Positions 35,195 through 45,732 of a stretch of DNA of 64,000 nucleotides are shown here, one piece after another; position 1 is the stretch's first letter, and each line of letters starts with the position of its first letter. The notes beneath the pieces are model-generated. The model was not told the origin of the DNA. It saw nothing but the letters and a program-made list of their open reading frames with translations, and searched no databases. The DNA is from Leuconostoc gasicomitatum LMG 18811 (lineage in GTDB: Bacteria > Bacillota > Bacilli > Lactobacillales > Lactobacillaceae). The translations under genes and the position numbers were made by a program. Location: positions 682,001 through 746,000 of the forward strand of contig NC_014319.1 in the NCBI RefSeq assembly GCF_000196855.1, read 5' to 3'.

Positions 35195-35962
35195 ATGATC
35201 GATTTACATAGTCATTTGTTACCAAACATTGACGATGGTTCAAAGTCAATACGCGCATCCTTACGAATGGCACATGAAGCAGTTGAAGATGGAATAGAAG
35301 CAGCTTTGATGACACCTCATCACATGAATGGCCATTACATGAACCACAAAGCAGATGTTATCCGATTAACTCAAGAATTTCAAGCGCACTTAGATAAAGA
35401 AAAGATTCCATTGCAAGTCTTTCCTTCGCAGGAAGTACGTATCAATGGTGGGCTGATTGATGCGTTAGATAATGATGATATTTTGTTTGCTGATGAAGAT
35501 AATAGATATTTATTGTTGGAATTTCCGGATGATGATGTGCCCACATATAGTGATGATATGATATTTAATATCATGCAACGAGGCATTAGTGTGCAAATTG
35601 CACATCCAGAGCGTAATTTGAAGATAATGGCGCAACCAGATATTTTATTCAATCTGATTGAAAAAGGTGCAATTGCTCAAGTCACCGCGAGTTCATATGT
35701 CGGTACTTTTGGCAAAAAAGTTGAGAAATTTTCGGAAGCCATTGTAGCCCATAATTTAGCCCATGTCTTTGTCTCGGATGCGCATGACTTACCAAATCGT
35801 GAATATGAAATGCGTCAGGCATTTCATAAATTAGGAACTAATTTAGGAAAGCAGTATCAGCAAATGTTTGAAAAAAATGCTGAGGCGATTTTAGATGGAA
35901 ATAATGTTGAAAAATTAATTCCTGAAATGATTGTCAAACGTCATTTTTTTAATGGTTTCTAA
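35195..35962 (+). CDS. Manganese-dependent tyrosine phosphatase of the EPS operon (CpsB/Wzb-like)
   Basis: A 255-residue PHP-domain phosphatase that dephosphorylates the kinase encoded two genes on. Metal ligands are visible in MIDLHSHLLPNIDDG, TPHHMNGHY, HPERN and VSDAHDL. ATG 35195 is preceded by the RBS GGGGAG (35184-35189); an in-frame GTG 18 bases upstream lies before the RBS. It is the first gene of the cluster, directly after the promoter. Confidence 0.92.
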   Translation: MIDLHSHLLPNIDDGSKSIRASLRMAHEAVEDGIEAALMTPHHMNGHYMNHKADVIRLTQEFQAHLDKEKIPLQVFPSQEVRINGGLIDALDNDDILFADEDNRYLLLEFPDDDVPTYSDDMIFNIMQRGISVQIAHPERNLKIMAQPDILFNLIEKGAIAQVTASSYVGTFGKKVEKFSEAIVAHNLAHVFVSDAHDLPNREYEMRQAFHKLGTNLGKQYQQMFEKNAEAILDGNNVEKLIPEMIVKRHFFNGF

Positions 35963-35992
35963 AATACATAATTATAAAGGATAAACAAATTA

Positions 35993-36880
35993 ATGAATAA
36001 CGTACTTGAACTACGCCAATTATGGGATATTATCCGTAAATATTTTTTTATGCTCGTTTTAATGGCAATTATTGGTGGTGCTGTTGGGTTTGGTATCGCT
36101 AAATTTTTTATAGCACCTACTTATATCGCTTCAACTAGTATGTTGGTCAACCGGACAACAGACAATGCACAAACAACAGCGAATTTATCTGATCAGCAAG
36201 CTGATGTGCAAATTATTAATACCTATAAAAACTTGGTTACCTCAAGCAATGTTTTGGGGGATGTATCAAATACCTTAAAGAAACCAGATCGCATTGTTGT
36301 GCAAAAATATCAACCGGCAGTATTTGACACACTTGCTGATGGTACCCGTCGACTTATCACACCAGAACAAAAAGAAGTGACGCGCGCATCATCGCAAAAG
36401 AAATATAATCTCACAGTTGATGACCTGAAAAAGATGGTTTCTATTAGTAATCAACAGAATTCACAAGTATTTGCTATCAATGTGAAGTCAAACGATCCAA
36501 AGCAAGCCGCATTGGTGGCTAATACTGTTGCTGACTCATTTAGAGATAAGATTGGTCATTTTATGAAAATCAATAATGTCTCTATTATTGATTCAGCGAA
36601 AACACCTGATAGTCCAGTTGGTCCAAATAAAAAACTGTTTACTTTAGCCGGTCTTGTGATTTTGGGAGGTCTAACATTTTTGATTGCATTAGTTCGTGAG
36701 TTGTCAGATACAACAGTTAAGTCACCAGATGAGGTGACAGAACTATTTGGCATGACTAACTTAGGTGTCATTGGCCATATTAAGGCTATGAAGCATTTTG
36801 ATGTGGCATATATGCAGGCAGAGAATCGTTCTACTGGTAATCACTCACGCTCACGTGTGAGTCGCTTAAATAGAGAGTGA
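35993..36880 (+). CDS. Chain-length regulator / kinase activator (CpsC/Wzz-like)
   Basis: A 295-residue membrane protein with two transmembrane helices (about residues 17-38 and 211-233) bracketing an extracellular Wzz domain (TYIASTSMLVNRTTDNAQTT, QADVQIINTYKNLVTSSNV, and the proline-rich PDSPVGPNKK before TM2). It activates the partner tyrosine kinase and controls polymer length. RBS AAAGGA lies 12 bases before the ATG. The C-terminal cytoplasmic tail of about 60 residues ends in a basic stretch (SRSRVSRLNRE). Confidence 0.9.
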   Translation: MNNVLELRQLWDIIRKYFFMLVLMAIIGGAVGFGIAKFFIAPTYIASTSMLVNRTTDNAQTTANLSDQQADVQIINTYKNLVTSSNVLGDVSNTLKKPDRIVVQKYQPAVFDTLADGTRRLITPEQKEVTRASSQKKYNLTVDDLKKMVSISNQQNSQVFAINVKSNDPKQAALVANTVADSFRDKIGHFMKINNVSIIDSAKTPDSPVGPNKKLFTLAGLVILGGLTFLIALVRELSDTTVKSPDEVTELFGMTNLGVIGHIKAMKHFDVAYMQAENRSTGNHSRSRVSRLNRE

Positions 36881-36898
36881 TAGAGGAGACACACAGTT

Positions 36899-37663
36899 AT
36901 GGCTTTTTTTAAAAAACGATCACAAACTGGACGCGATAGATTATCAACTGAAACAATGACTAAGGGTGCACGTTTAATTACTGCAGCAGAGCCTAAAAAT
37001 CCAGTTTCAGAACAGTTTCGAACATTGCGAACAAACATTGAATTTGCATCTGTTGCCAAGGGGGATGTCAAGACACTACTTATTTCATCCGCACTGCCAT
37101 CAGAGGGTAAGTCAACTATTACAGCTAATCTCGCTGTCGCTTGCGCGCAACAGGGTAAAAAAGTTTTATTAGTGGATGCTGATTTACGTCGGCCAACTGT
37201 TGCGGTAACTTTCGGCATTACTGATAACCATGGCCTAACCAATTATCTGGCAGATGCTAACAGTGACATCCAAGCGATTATCCATAAAACAAGTATGGAT
37301 AAGTTGGATGTCGTTACTTCGGGTCCTGTACCACCTAACCCAGCTGAACTATTAGGTTCAGGACGTATGACGACGCTTATTAGTGAATTAAGAGCACATT
37401 ATGATTTGGTCATATTCGATGTACCGCCATTTTTGATGGTAACAGATGCGCAAGTATTGATGAGTAAAATGGATGGTGTTGCTATTGTGGTCAGCGCAGA
37501 TAAGACGACTAAGGGGGCATTACAACGGACCAATGACATTCTAAAAATTGCTGGATCACCAGTACTTGGATTTATTTATAATGATATGAACCGTAAAAAG
37601 AAGGGGAGTGCTGGATACGGTTATGGATATGGCTATGGATACGGGGATACTACAGCTAAATAA
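36899..37663 (+). CDS. Tyrosine-protein kinase (CpsD/Wze-like)
   Basis: A 254-residue BY-kinase. Walker A SALPSEGKSTITANLA (near residue 65), Walker A' LLVDADLRRP and Walker B LVIFDVPP are intact. The C terminus carries the autophosphorylated tyrosine cluster as alternating Gly-Tyr (five Gly-Tyr pairs ending YGDTTAK). With the chain-length protein and phosphatase it forms the phosphoregulatory module of Wzy-dependent export. Confidence 0.93.
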   Translation: MAFFKKRSQTGRDRLSTETMTKGARLITAAEPKNPVSEQFRTLRTNIEFASVAKGDVKTLLISSALPSEGKSTITANLAVACAQQGKKVLLVDADLRRPTVAVTFGITDNHGLTNYLADANSDIQAIIHKTSMDKLDVVTSGPVPPNPAELLGSGRMTTLISELRAHYDLVIFDVPPFLMVTDAQVLMSKMDGVAIVVSADKTTKGALQRTNDILKIAGSPVLGFIYNDMNRKKKGSAGYGYGYGYGYGDTTAK

Positions 37664-37701
37664 TTAGTTATCTATGAGAGATGAGATACAGGAGAGCCGC
37701 A

Positions 37702-38325
37702 ATGTTGTATAAAAAAGTTGTTAAAAGAGTACTTGATTTATTACTTGCTGTTCCAATGGCTATTATTTTATTTATCCCACTAATTGTTATCGGGCTAATT
37801 ATAAAGTTTACTTCAAAGGGACCCGCCTTATTTAGACAAGAACGATACGGTATGAATTCTAAACCTTTTTTGCTATATAAATTTCGGTCGATGACAGATG
37901 AGGCACCGGTAAAAGCAAACTCAGATTTCGATGATATTACCAGTTATGTCACACCTTTTGGTATGATCATTCGAAAAACTTCGATAGATGAATTGCCACA
38001 ATTAATGAACATTATTAAAGGTGATATGAGTTTTATTGGACCACGTCCTTTAGCTAAAACAGATTCAAAAGTTTTATTTCTACGTAAACATAATGGTGCT
38101 GATCAAGTCTTACCTGGCATTTCAGGATTAGCACAAGTCAACGGTCGTAATAATCTTTCTGATGAAGATAAGGCTGCTTATGATGCTAAGTATGCAGCAC
38201 ATCTAAGTTTTAGAGTAGACATGTTGTTAACTGTTGAAACGTTTGTATCTGTTATGAAGCGTGATGGTATATTCAAGGAAACAGATATTGATGATGCAGG
38301 TAAAGACGTGGTGAAGCATGACTAA
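37702..38325 (+). CDS. Undecaprenyl-phosphate sugar phosphotransferase (priming enzyme, CpsE-like)
   Basis: Transfers the first sugar phosphate to undecaprenyl phosphate. This is the short form: one N-terminal membrane helix (about residues 8-32) and the bacterial sugar transferase domain with LFRQERYGMNSKPFLLYKFRSM, RKTSIDELPQLMNIIKGDMS, FIGPRPL and PGISGLAQVNGRN. 207 residues from ATG 37702, RBS AGGAG; an ATG 21 bases upstream lacks an RBS. It overlaps the next gene by eight bases. Which sugar it uses cannot be read. Confidence 0.92.
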   Translation: MLYKKVVKRVLDLLLAVPMAIILFIPLIVIGLIIKFTSKGPALFRQERYGMNSKPFLLYKFRSMTDEAPVKANSDFDDITSYVTPFGMIIRKTSIDELPQLMNIIKGDMSFIGPRPLAKTDSKVLFLRKHNGADQVLPGISGLAQVNGRNNLSDEDKAAYDAKYAAHLSFRVDMLLTVETFVSVMKRDGIFKETDIDDAGKDVVKHD

Positions 38326-39469
38326 GAAAGTATTAATGTTAGCAGCAAAGGCTAATATGATTCAACAATTTAATCATCGCAATATTGGAATTTTGCAAGG
38401 TTTAGGTTATGAAGTTCATGTTGCTACAAATATGGTAGACTTTGGATCTATGTCATCAGAAGAGGATGAACGATTTAAACAGTGGATGATTAATCATGAT
38501 GTTATTGCGCATCAGATTGACTTTGAAAGGCGTATGGGTTCTTTAAAGGGAAACTTACGTTCGATTAAGCAACTGCGTCGATTGTTTCAACAATATGACT
38601 TCACTTTCACTCATGTACATTCACCGTTAGGTAGCATTTTAGGTCGCCTTGTTGCAAAACAATTTAAGGTGCCAACAATTTATACAGCACATGGCTTTCA
38701 CTTCTTTAAAGGTGGACCTAAGAGTGGTTGGCTCGTTTTCTATCCGCTGGAATGGTTGTTTTCCTTCATAACAGATACGCTGATCACTATTAATGATGAA
38801 GATTATACTCTTGCTAAGAAACATATGCATGCCAAACATATTGTTAAAATTAATGGCATAGGCGTTGATGTAGAAAAAGCATGGCGTGTAACTGATGAAG
38901 AAAAGCAGGAAGCACGAAAAAGAGTACGTCAAGAATTAAATATTCCAGAAGACGCTTTTTTGATATCATCAGTTGGTGAGTTAAGTGATCGTAAAAATCA
39001 TAGAGTTGTGTTGCAAGCTTTAAAAGAAATGACGCCAGAACAAAGACAAAATATTTATTACATTATTGCCGGAACCGGTGCGAATGGTGCAATGCTTAAC
39101 GAACTTGCTGAAAGTTTTGATTTTGGTGAACATTTTAAATTATTAGGTTACCGCTCGGATGTACATGATATTAATTATGCTAGTGATATATCTATATTTC
39201 CATCGTTTCAAGAAGGCCTTGGTGTTGCTGGTTTAGAAGCAGTTGTTGCTGGACTATACATTATTGGAAGTAATATACGTGGTATACGGGACTATATATT
39301 AAATAAGTCAATAGGTAAAACTTTCCCACCGAGCGACCCAAATATTCTTGCTGCTATTATATTTGAAAAATCGAAATACAATTATAAAAAAAATACAATA
39401 GATAATGACGAGCTGATTAATTTTGACAAAAGAAAAGTTGATTATGAAATGAAGAAAATTTATGAATAA
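38318..39469 (+). CDS. Family 4-type glycosyltransferase (EPS repeat-unit assembly)
   Basis: A 383-residue GT-B glycosyltransferase. The acceptor half shows HVHSPLGSILGRLVAKQF and TIYTAHGFHFFKG, typical of the second transferase after the priming enzyme. The donor half has SVGELSDRKNH and the E-x7-E motif QEGLGVAGLEAVVAG. It overlaps its neighbours on both sides (8 bases each), so translation is coupled. Sugar and linkage unknown. From its last third onward the sequence turns markedly AT-rich. Confidence 0.85.
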   Translation: MTKKVLMLAAKANMIQQFNHRNIGILQGLGYEVHVATNMVDFGSMSSEEDERFKQWMINHDVIAHQIDFERRMGSLKGNLRSIKQLRRLFQQYDFTFTHVHSPLGSILGRLVAKQFKVPTIYTAHGFHFFKGGPKSGWLVFYPLEWLFSFITDTLITINDEDYTLAKKHMHAKHIVKINGIGVDVEKAWRVTDEEKQEARKRVRQELNIPEDAFLISSVGELSDRKNHRVVLQALKEMTPEQRQNIYYIIAGTGANGAMLNELAESFDFGEHFKLLGYRSDVHDINYASDISIFPSFQEGLGVAGLEAVVAGLYIIGSNIRGIRDYILNKSIGKTFPPSDPNILAAIIFEKSKYNYKKNTIDNDELINFDKRKVDYEMKKIYE

Positions 39470-40580
39470 GCAAGATAAAATAGTAAGATTAAATAAGTCA
39501 AAAAAGGTTGTGTTTCATTTTTTGAACACTGGAAATTATTCTGGTGCTGAGAATGTTGTAATTAATATAGCTACGTTAATAAATGATTGTGAGCATGTGT
39601 ATGTTTCTCCTTCAGGAGCGATTGACAAAATTTTAAAAGAATTTAATATTCGTCATATTGTAATTAAAAAATTAACATCTAAGACAGTTTATAATGTAAT
39701 TAAGAATAATCAACCAACTATAGTACATGCTCATGATTTTAGAGCAAGTATCATGATTGCCAGAAATGCAAGTTACATACACAGTTATGGTGGATTTGTG
39801 ATTTCACATCTTCATAATAATGATCCTCGAATGCGGAGATTCGGACTGTTACCATTATTATATAGATGGAGTATTCCTAAATATAATAAAATTATAGTAG
39901 TTTCCGAGTCAATTATTGATGAATATATATTTAGTCAGTACATTAAAAAGAATATAGATGTCTTAATTTTAAAGAACATAGTCAATGATTCTATTATTTT
40001 AAGAAAGGCTGATATGTTTGTTGCTCCAAGATCTGATTTGATTTATGTTGGAAGATTAGTTGAGCAAAAAAATCCTATCATGTTTTTAGAGATAGTTAAA
40101 TTAATTACTAAAGTTTTTCCTAATGTTAAGGCTAATATACTTGGGGATGGTCCTTTAAGAGAAAAGACTGAGAAATTTATATGGAATAATGAGTTAACTG
40201 ATAACATTGAGTTAATTGGATTTACTTCTAACCCATACCCTTATATTAAATCTTCCAAGATAGGTGTGTCTACTTCAAAATGGGAAGGGTTTGGTCTTAG
40301 CATTCTTGAAGAACAGCTACTAGGAAATCCTGTCGTTGCAACACCAGTTGGTGGTGTTGTAGACTTGGTAAATGAGGATGTTGGTATGTTATCAAATTCA
40401 ATTAAAGAAATGTCTGCTGAAATTATTCAACTGTTAAGTAACGAAACCTATTTAGCTAAAAAATCATGTATGGCAAAAGAAAACGTAAAAACGAAAAATA
40501 GTATTTCTCATTTCCAATCTATTTTAAGAGAGGTATACGGTGTTGAAAATAAATATTACAGTACTCACAACAACATATAA
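39462..40580 (+). CDS. Family 4 glycosyltransferase
   Basis: A 372-residue GT-B enzyme with N-terminal NTGNYSGAENVVINIATL and the donor-site motifs YVGRLVEQKNP, ILGDGPLREKTE and SKWEGFGLSILEEQLLGNPVVAT. It is AT-rich, with codon use unlike the first half of the operon. The start overlaps the previous gene by eight bases, and its end overlaps the next by 41 bases. The sugar transferred is unknown. Confidence 0.83.
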   Translation: MNKQDKIVRLNKSKKVVFHFLNTGNYSGAENVVINIATLINDCEHVYVSPSGAIDKILKEFNIRHIVIKKLTSKTVYNVIKNNQPTIVHAHDFRASIMIARNASYIHSYGGFVISHLHNNDPRMRRFGLLPLLYRWSIPKYNKIIVVSESIIDEYIFSQYIKKNIDVLILKNIVNDSIILRKADMFVAPRSDLIYVGRLVEQKNPIMFLEIVKLITKVFPNVKANILGDGPLREKTEKFIWNNELTDNIELIGFTSNPYPYIKSSKIGVSTSKWEGFGLSILEEQLLGNPVVATPVGGVVDLVNEDVGMLSNSIKEMSAEIIQLLSNETYLAKKSCMAKENVKTKNSISHFQSILREVYGVENKYYSTHNNI

Positions 40581-41448
40581 TCGTGTTGAGCTTTTACAAA
40601 AATTATATGATAGTTTAGGAAAACAGTCAGACCAAGATTTTCAGTGGCTTATTATTGATGATGGGAGTACAGACAATACTTTTGAAGTAATTAAAAAAAT
40701 TTCAACAAAACAAAATGCCTTTAGAATTAACTATTTTAGAAAAGAAAATGGTGGTAAACATACAGCTCTGAATTATGCGCATAGTTACATAACTGGAGAC
40801 GTCATTACTATTGTAGATAGTGATGATATTTTGGTTCCTGATGCTGTAGCCGCTATTAGGCATTACTGGGATTCCGTGTATAAGAATAAAGAGTATGCAA
40901 CAGTTGTATTTGAGCAAGTAAATCAATCCGGAGTTAAACTTGGTGAGTTTCCTAAAAAAATTTATTCTGGATCTGACTTAGATTACAGAATAAAAAAAGC
41001 TATTGCGGGTGACTTTGCTGAAACCATCAGGGCATCTGTTTTTAAAAAATTTCCTTTTCCGGTATATAAAAATAAGGAAAAATTTTTTCCAGAAGGTTGG
41101 CTTTGGACAAATGTGGCTCTACTGTATAGTACAGTAAATATATCATATACAATTGTAGTTGGGGGCTATCAAGATGACGGATTGAGCAAACGCGGGAGAC
41201 TAATGAGACTTCAATCTCCGGTGGGACTAATGAAATATTATAGACTACTTGAAAATGTTAAAGTTATATCACTAAAGTATAAGATTAAAAACGCACTAGC
41301 TTTCAATGTCTATAAGTTGTCTAATCAAAAATTTATACATACTTTGACCGGTAATGAAATTAAAACTGAGTTTGGACATGATACACTTACTGAAAGACTT
41401 TTGAAATTACCAGCAATTATTATTTATTACTATTGGAAAAAAAGATGA
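40540..41448 (+). CDS. Family 2 glycosyltransferase
   Basis: A 302-residue GT-A enzyme with VLTTTYNRVELLQKL at the N terminus, the nucleotide-binding LIIDDGSTDNTFEV, GGKHTALN and the metal-binding DSDD. It begins at GTG 40540 (RBS AGAGAGG) inside the end of the previous gene; TTG 40543 is an alternative. It probably adds one sugar of the repeat unit. AT-rich like its neighbours. Confidence 0.83.
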   Translation: MLKINITVLTTTYNRVELLQKLYDSLGKQSDQDFQWLIIDDGSTDNTFEVIKKISTKQNAFRINYFRKENGGKHTALNYAHSYITGDVITIVDSDDILVPDAVAAIRHYWDSVYKNKEYATVVFEQVNQSGVKLGEFPKKIYSGSDLDYRIKKAIAGDFAETIRASVFKKFPFPVYKNKEKFFPEGWLWTNVALLYSTVNISYTIVVGGYQDDGLSKRGRLMRLQSPVGLMKYYRLLENVKVISLKYKIKNALAFNVYKLSNQKFIHTLTGNEIKTEFGHDTLTERLLKLPAIIIYYYWKKR

Positions 41449-41458
41449 GGGAAAAATA

Positions 41459-42613
41459 TTGATTTTTTATACTTCAATACTTTGTATTTCCGGAATATTC
41501 ATGATAATCTCTGGAATTACAAATATCGGCGCAATCAAAAATATTTTTGCTAGTATAGTAATTATCTTATTAGCCTTGTTATCGGGAACAAGGTACCATT
41601 TAGGTGGTTACGATTACAGTAATTACGAGTATATGTTCCAGTTGGCGCCAACCTTGAACCATTTAAATCTAGTTAACTATGTTCAACAAAATGGGTTAAT
41701 AGGAAGTGATGTTGGTTGGACATTCATTAATTCAACCATTAAAAGCATGGGATTCAATTTTTATGGACTAACTGTTTTTGTTGCAATATTTTTTTGGTTT
41801 ACGCTATATTTTGTTTTAAAAAAATATATGACAAACATTAATATCTTTATTGTTATTGCTGTGTATAAATATTTATTAGATGTTTCTTTTATATATATGC
41901 GTCAATCAGTAGCAGTCGCAATATTCGCTTTATCTCTGAGATACATTTTAAATAAAAAAATTGTTCCATACATGTTGTTAATTATTTTTGCAGCAACTGT
42001 ACATTTTTCTGCTGTAATTTTAATACCGATATATTGGATTAATAGAATAAAAATAACTCAAAAAAGATTATTATGGTACACAATGTTATTTGCTTTCAGT
42101 TTTATTTTAGTATTTCTACACGTAGATGTTATATCGATGTTTGGCTTTTTTTCGAATATAGTATCTGGTTCAGGTGCTCAGAAAATTTCAGAAGCTTCAA
42201 ACGGAACGTTGTATGGCGAGGTGGGTATTTTATCAAGCATTCTTCATTTTATAGAATTTTTAATTGTTGATTTTTTCTTAATTAAAAATTTTAACAAGCT
42301 GAAATTGAATGATGAAAAACAATTACTAATGATTAGGCTCTTTATGCTTTTGCTTCCAATTTATTCTGTATTTGCCACATCACCAATTATGGTTCGTTAT
42401 GGCTTTTATTTTTTATTTACATATCCTGTGATTATTGATTACTTAATTGTAAAAATTAGTATAATCAATAAAATATTTTGGTATTCTTTATTGGTATTTG
42501 TGTCGTTCGTTGGGATGTATAAGTTTGTAATTGGATTTGATAATGGGGCTGATTTTTATTATGACAGCTTTATTTTTCATAATGAGTCTATTCGTAGTAA
42601 TTCAAACGAGTAG
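41459..42613 (+). CDS. EPS polymerase, EpsG/Wzy family
   Basis: A 384-residue polytopic protein with about ten membrane helices. The GTRYHLGGYDYSNYEYMF segment early on is typical of EpsG-type polymerases, as is the FIYMRQSVAVAIFALSLRYI helix. It joins repeat units outside the membrane. It starts with TTG 41459 after GAGG. Its position between transferase genes, before the flippase, supports the call; Wzy proteins have little sequence identity, so membrane topology is part of the evidence. Confidence 0.8.
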   Translation: MIFYTSILCISGIFMIISGITNIGAIKNIFASIVIILLALLSGTRYHLGGYDYSNYEYMFQLAPTLNHLNLVNYVQQNGLIGSDVGWTFINSTIKSMGFNFYGLTVFVAIFFWFTLYFVLKKYMTNINIFIVIAVYKYLLDVSFIYMRQSVAVAIFALSLRYILNKKIVPYMLLIIFAATVHFSAVILIPIYWINRIKITQKRLLWYTMLFAFSFILVFLHVDVISMFGFFSNIVSGSGAQKISEASNGTLYGEVGILSSILHFIEFLIVDFFLIKNFNKLKLNDEKQLLMIRLFMLLLPIYSVFATSPIMVRYGFYFLFTYPVIIDYLIVKISIINKIFWYSLLVFVSFVGMYKFVIGFDNGADFYYDSFIFHNESIRSNSNE

Positions 42614-42633
42614 TGGACAGAAAGAGAAAACGA

Positions 42634-43626
42634 ATGAGTAATGATATAAATAAAGGAGCATTTTTTTCTATTATTGTGCCCATGTTTAACTCAGAGAGAT
42701 ATATAGCCCATACTATTAATTCCATAGTTGAACAGAGCTACTCTGATTGGGAATTGATTTTAGTAGATGATGGATCAACTGACGATTCATTTAAGGTAGC
42801 ACGAAAATCTACTGAAAATGTAGGTCACAAAGTGAAAATGTATTCAAAAAGTAACTCAGGCTTAGCTGAGACACGTAATTATGGTACTAAATATATACAA
42901 GGAAATTACATTCTATTTGTTGATTCTGATGATTATATTGATGTCGACCTATTATTTATTCTAAACGAATATATTGTTAAACGTAATCAACCAGATATTT
43001 TGGTGTTTGATTACGGGGAATTTGACGATGGATCTAATAAAGTTAAATTGGTTACCCATTTTGATAAACAACTAAAACGTTATGGAGAAGTCATTTGGAA
43101 CAAATGTTTTAATGTGTCTTTTTACATAAAAAATAATTTTCAATTTAACAAAGGTATTACTTACGAAGATACCGCAATTATACATGTTATTATGGCTTTG
43201 GCAAAAAGTATTGTTAAAGTTGAAAAAGTAGGCTATTTTTATCGACGTGAGAGGATTGGATCCATCACTTCTAATAAATTAGATGAAGAAGTCGATAATA
43301 GAATGTTAGCTTTAGATAAATTTGAAGAAAATATACAAAAGTATACGCAAAATTCATATATACTGAATAAAAAATTGAATAGGATGAATTATTTTCTGAG
43401 TTTATCATGGATTTATTTGTTATTAGACTATCAAAATGTATCAAATCATGATGATTCATATAAAAAAATAGTTAAAAAGATAAAAAAATCTAAAATTAGA
43501 TTAGGAATATTTAAGTCAAGGATAGCTAAAGATATTATTCTTTACCTAATAGTAATAATAAGTTTAGATTTAAAATTTGATTTTATAATAAAAAAAATTA
43601 GTAGAATGCGTAGTCTTGGACAATGA
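42634..43626 (+). CDS. Family 2 glycosyltransferase
   Basis: About 330 residues. The N terminus FFSIIVPMFNSERYIAHTIN, LILVDDGSTDDSFKVA, ETRNYGTKYIQGNYILFVDSDDYID and the later YEDTAI motif are standard for GT-A family 2 enzymes of polysaccharide clusters. I place the start at ATG 42634; a GTG at 42613 overlapping the polymerase stop is also in frame. The C-terminal 100 residues are Lys/Ile-rich and likely membrane-associated. Confidence 0.8.
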   Translation: MSNDINKGAFFSIIVPMFNSERYIAHTINSIVEQSYSDWELILVDDGSTDDSFKVARKSTENVGHKVKMYSKSNSGLAETRNYGTKYIQGNYILFVDSDDYIDVDLLFILNEYIVKRNQPDILVFDYGEFDDGSNKVKLVTHFDKQLKRYGEVIWNKCFNVSFYIKNNFQFNKGITYEDTAIIHVIMALAKSIVKVEKVGYFYRRERIGSITSNKLDEEVDNRMLALDKFEENIQKYTQNSYILNKKLNRMNYFLSLSWIYLLLDYQNVSNHDDSYKKIVKKIKKSKIRLGIFKSRIAKDIILYLIVIISLDLKFDFIIKKISRMRSLGQ

Positions 43627-43660
43627 ATATTATCTATTTCAATTCAGTGGGAGAAAAATC

Positions 43661-45076
43661 ATGAAAGTTCTAAAAAACTTTTTTTATAATATGACTTATC
43701 AAGTTTTATTAATTATTCTCCCTCTGGTAACTATGCCCTACGTGTCCCGTGTTCTTGGACCAGACGGATTGGGAAAATATTCATATACTAATTCAATAAT
43801 GTCCTATTTTGTTCTATTAGGGAGTTTAGGTATATCATTATACGGAAGTAGACAAGTTGCTTATGTTCAAGATAGCAAAGAAAATCGATCAAAAGTTTTT
43901 TGGGATGTTGCTATTTTAAAGATTGTTACAACAGTCATATCTATTTTATTATTAGCTTTTTTTTTAACAATTTACAACGAATATACGAGTTTGATAATCG
44001 CGCAGTCTTTAACACTTGTTGCCAATATGTTCGATGTATCTTGGTATTTTATAGGCATTGAAGATTTTAAGAAGACTATTACACGTAATGTTGCAGTAAA
44101 GATTATTTCTTTAGCACTTATATTCTCATTGGTACATACTAAAAGTGATTTAACTATCTATATTTTAATTATTACAGGCTCTACTTTAATTGGAAATTTC
44201 ATATTGATACCTTTTTTAAAGGGGCAGATTTATTTTGTTGATGTAAACAAGCTCCATTTTTCAAAGCACGTAATGCCTATTTTACTGTTATTTATTCCAC
44301 AACTAGCTACTCAAATTTATTTAGTTGTTAATAAAACAATGCTTGGACAAATGGATTCTATTAAATCGGTTGGTTTCTTTAGCTCATCAGATACTCTTGT
44401 ACGTTTAGCACTAACCATTGTGTCTTCAATATCAGCTGTATTAATGCCTAGGATTGCTAACTTATTAGCAAAAGGAGATAAAAAGGGCGTAAATCATTAT
44501 ATGGATAAATCTTTTCAATTTATTAACTTTTTGTCATTTCCGTTAGTATTAGGCTTAATAGCAATTTCATCAAAATTTGTTCCTTTATTTTTAGGAAAAG
44601 GTTTTGGCGTTGTAAGTAATTTAATTATTCTTGAAAGCCCTATTATTATATTAATTTCTTGGAGTATCGCCATTACAAATCAATACTTAATCCCATCAGG
44701 TCTTAACAAAGAATATATCGGATCAACTTTTGCTGGAGCAATTAGTAATATAATACTAAACTTACTTTTTATCCGAAATTATGGGGTTTATGGTGCAATA
44801 ATCTCAACTTTAATTAGTGAGTTGATAGTACTTGCATATTTACTTTTTGGCATAAAGAACAAGTTAAACGTTAAAAAAATGTTATTTTCTAATATACATA
44901 AGTATTTATTTAGCAGTTTGGTTATGTTTCTAATTATAATTCTGGTTGATATTTGGTTGCCAAAAACTATATGTGCAGTTATATTGGAAATAACTTTGGG
45001 AATTATTGTGTATATTATTGCTTTGTTTTTTGTTAAGGCAGATATTTTATTAAAATGGGAAGTTTTTTTTGATTGA
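43661..45076 (+). CDS. EPS repeat-unit flippase, Wzx/RfbX family
   Basis: A 471-residue polytopic protein of the MOP superfamily with 12-14 helices. The N terminus VLKNFFYNMTYQVLLIILPL then VTMPYVSRVLGPDGLGKYSY is diagnostic of Wzx flippases. It moves lipid-linked repeat units across the membrane. ATG 43661 has the RBS GGGAGA at the right distance; the frame extends 15 codons upstream without one. It is the last intact gene of the AT-rich segment. Confidence 0.92.
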   Translation: MKVLKNFFYNMTYQVLLIILPLVTMPYVSRVLGPDGLGKYSYTNSIMSYFVLLGSLGISLYGSRQVAYVQDSKENRSKVFWDVAILKIVTTVISILLLAFFLTIYNEYTSLIIAQSLTLVANMFDVSWYFIGIEDFKKTITRNVAVKIISLALIFSLVHTKSDLTIYILIITGSTLIGNFILIPFLKGQIYFVDVNKLHFSKHVMPILLLFIPQLATQIYLVVNKTMLGQMDSIKSVGFFSSSDTLVRLALTIVSSISAVLMPRIANLLAKGDKKGVNHYMDKSFQFINFLSFPLVLGLIAISSKFVPLFLGKGFGVVSNLIILESPIIILISWSIAITNQYLIPSGLNKEYIGSTFAGAISNIILNLLFIRNYGVYGAIISTLISELIVLAYLLFGIKNKLNVKKMLFSNIHKYLFSSLVMFLIIILVDIWLPKTICAVILEITLGIIVYIIALFFVKADILLKWEVFFD

Positions 45077-45114
45077 TGTATATTTAAATATAATCATTAG
45101 GCAATAAATATTAA

Positions 45115-45676
<562 letters not shown>

Positions 45677-45685
45677 AGACGATTA

Positions 45686-45710
45686 AAAACTCACATCATG
45701 TGAGTTTTTT
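45686..45710 (+). terminator. Terminator between the rml remnants and rmlD
   Basis: AAAACTCAC and GTGAGTTTT around ATCAT, ending in a T run. It separates rmlD from the remnants and from the EPS operon. Confidence 0.8.
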
Positions 45711-45732
45711 GTCTATGAGGGAGAGAAGTAAA

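Noticed and set aside
45700-45732. Earlier ATG for rmlD at 45700
   Set aside because: It lies inside the terminator hairpin and has no RBS; ATG 45733 has a good one and matches the family N terminus.
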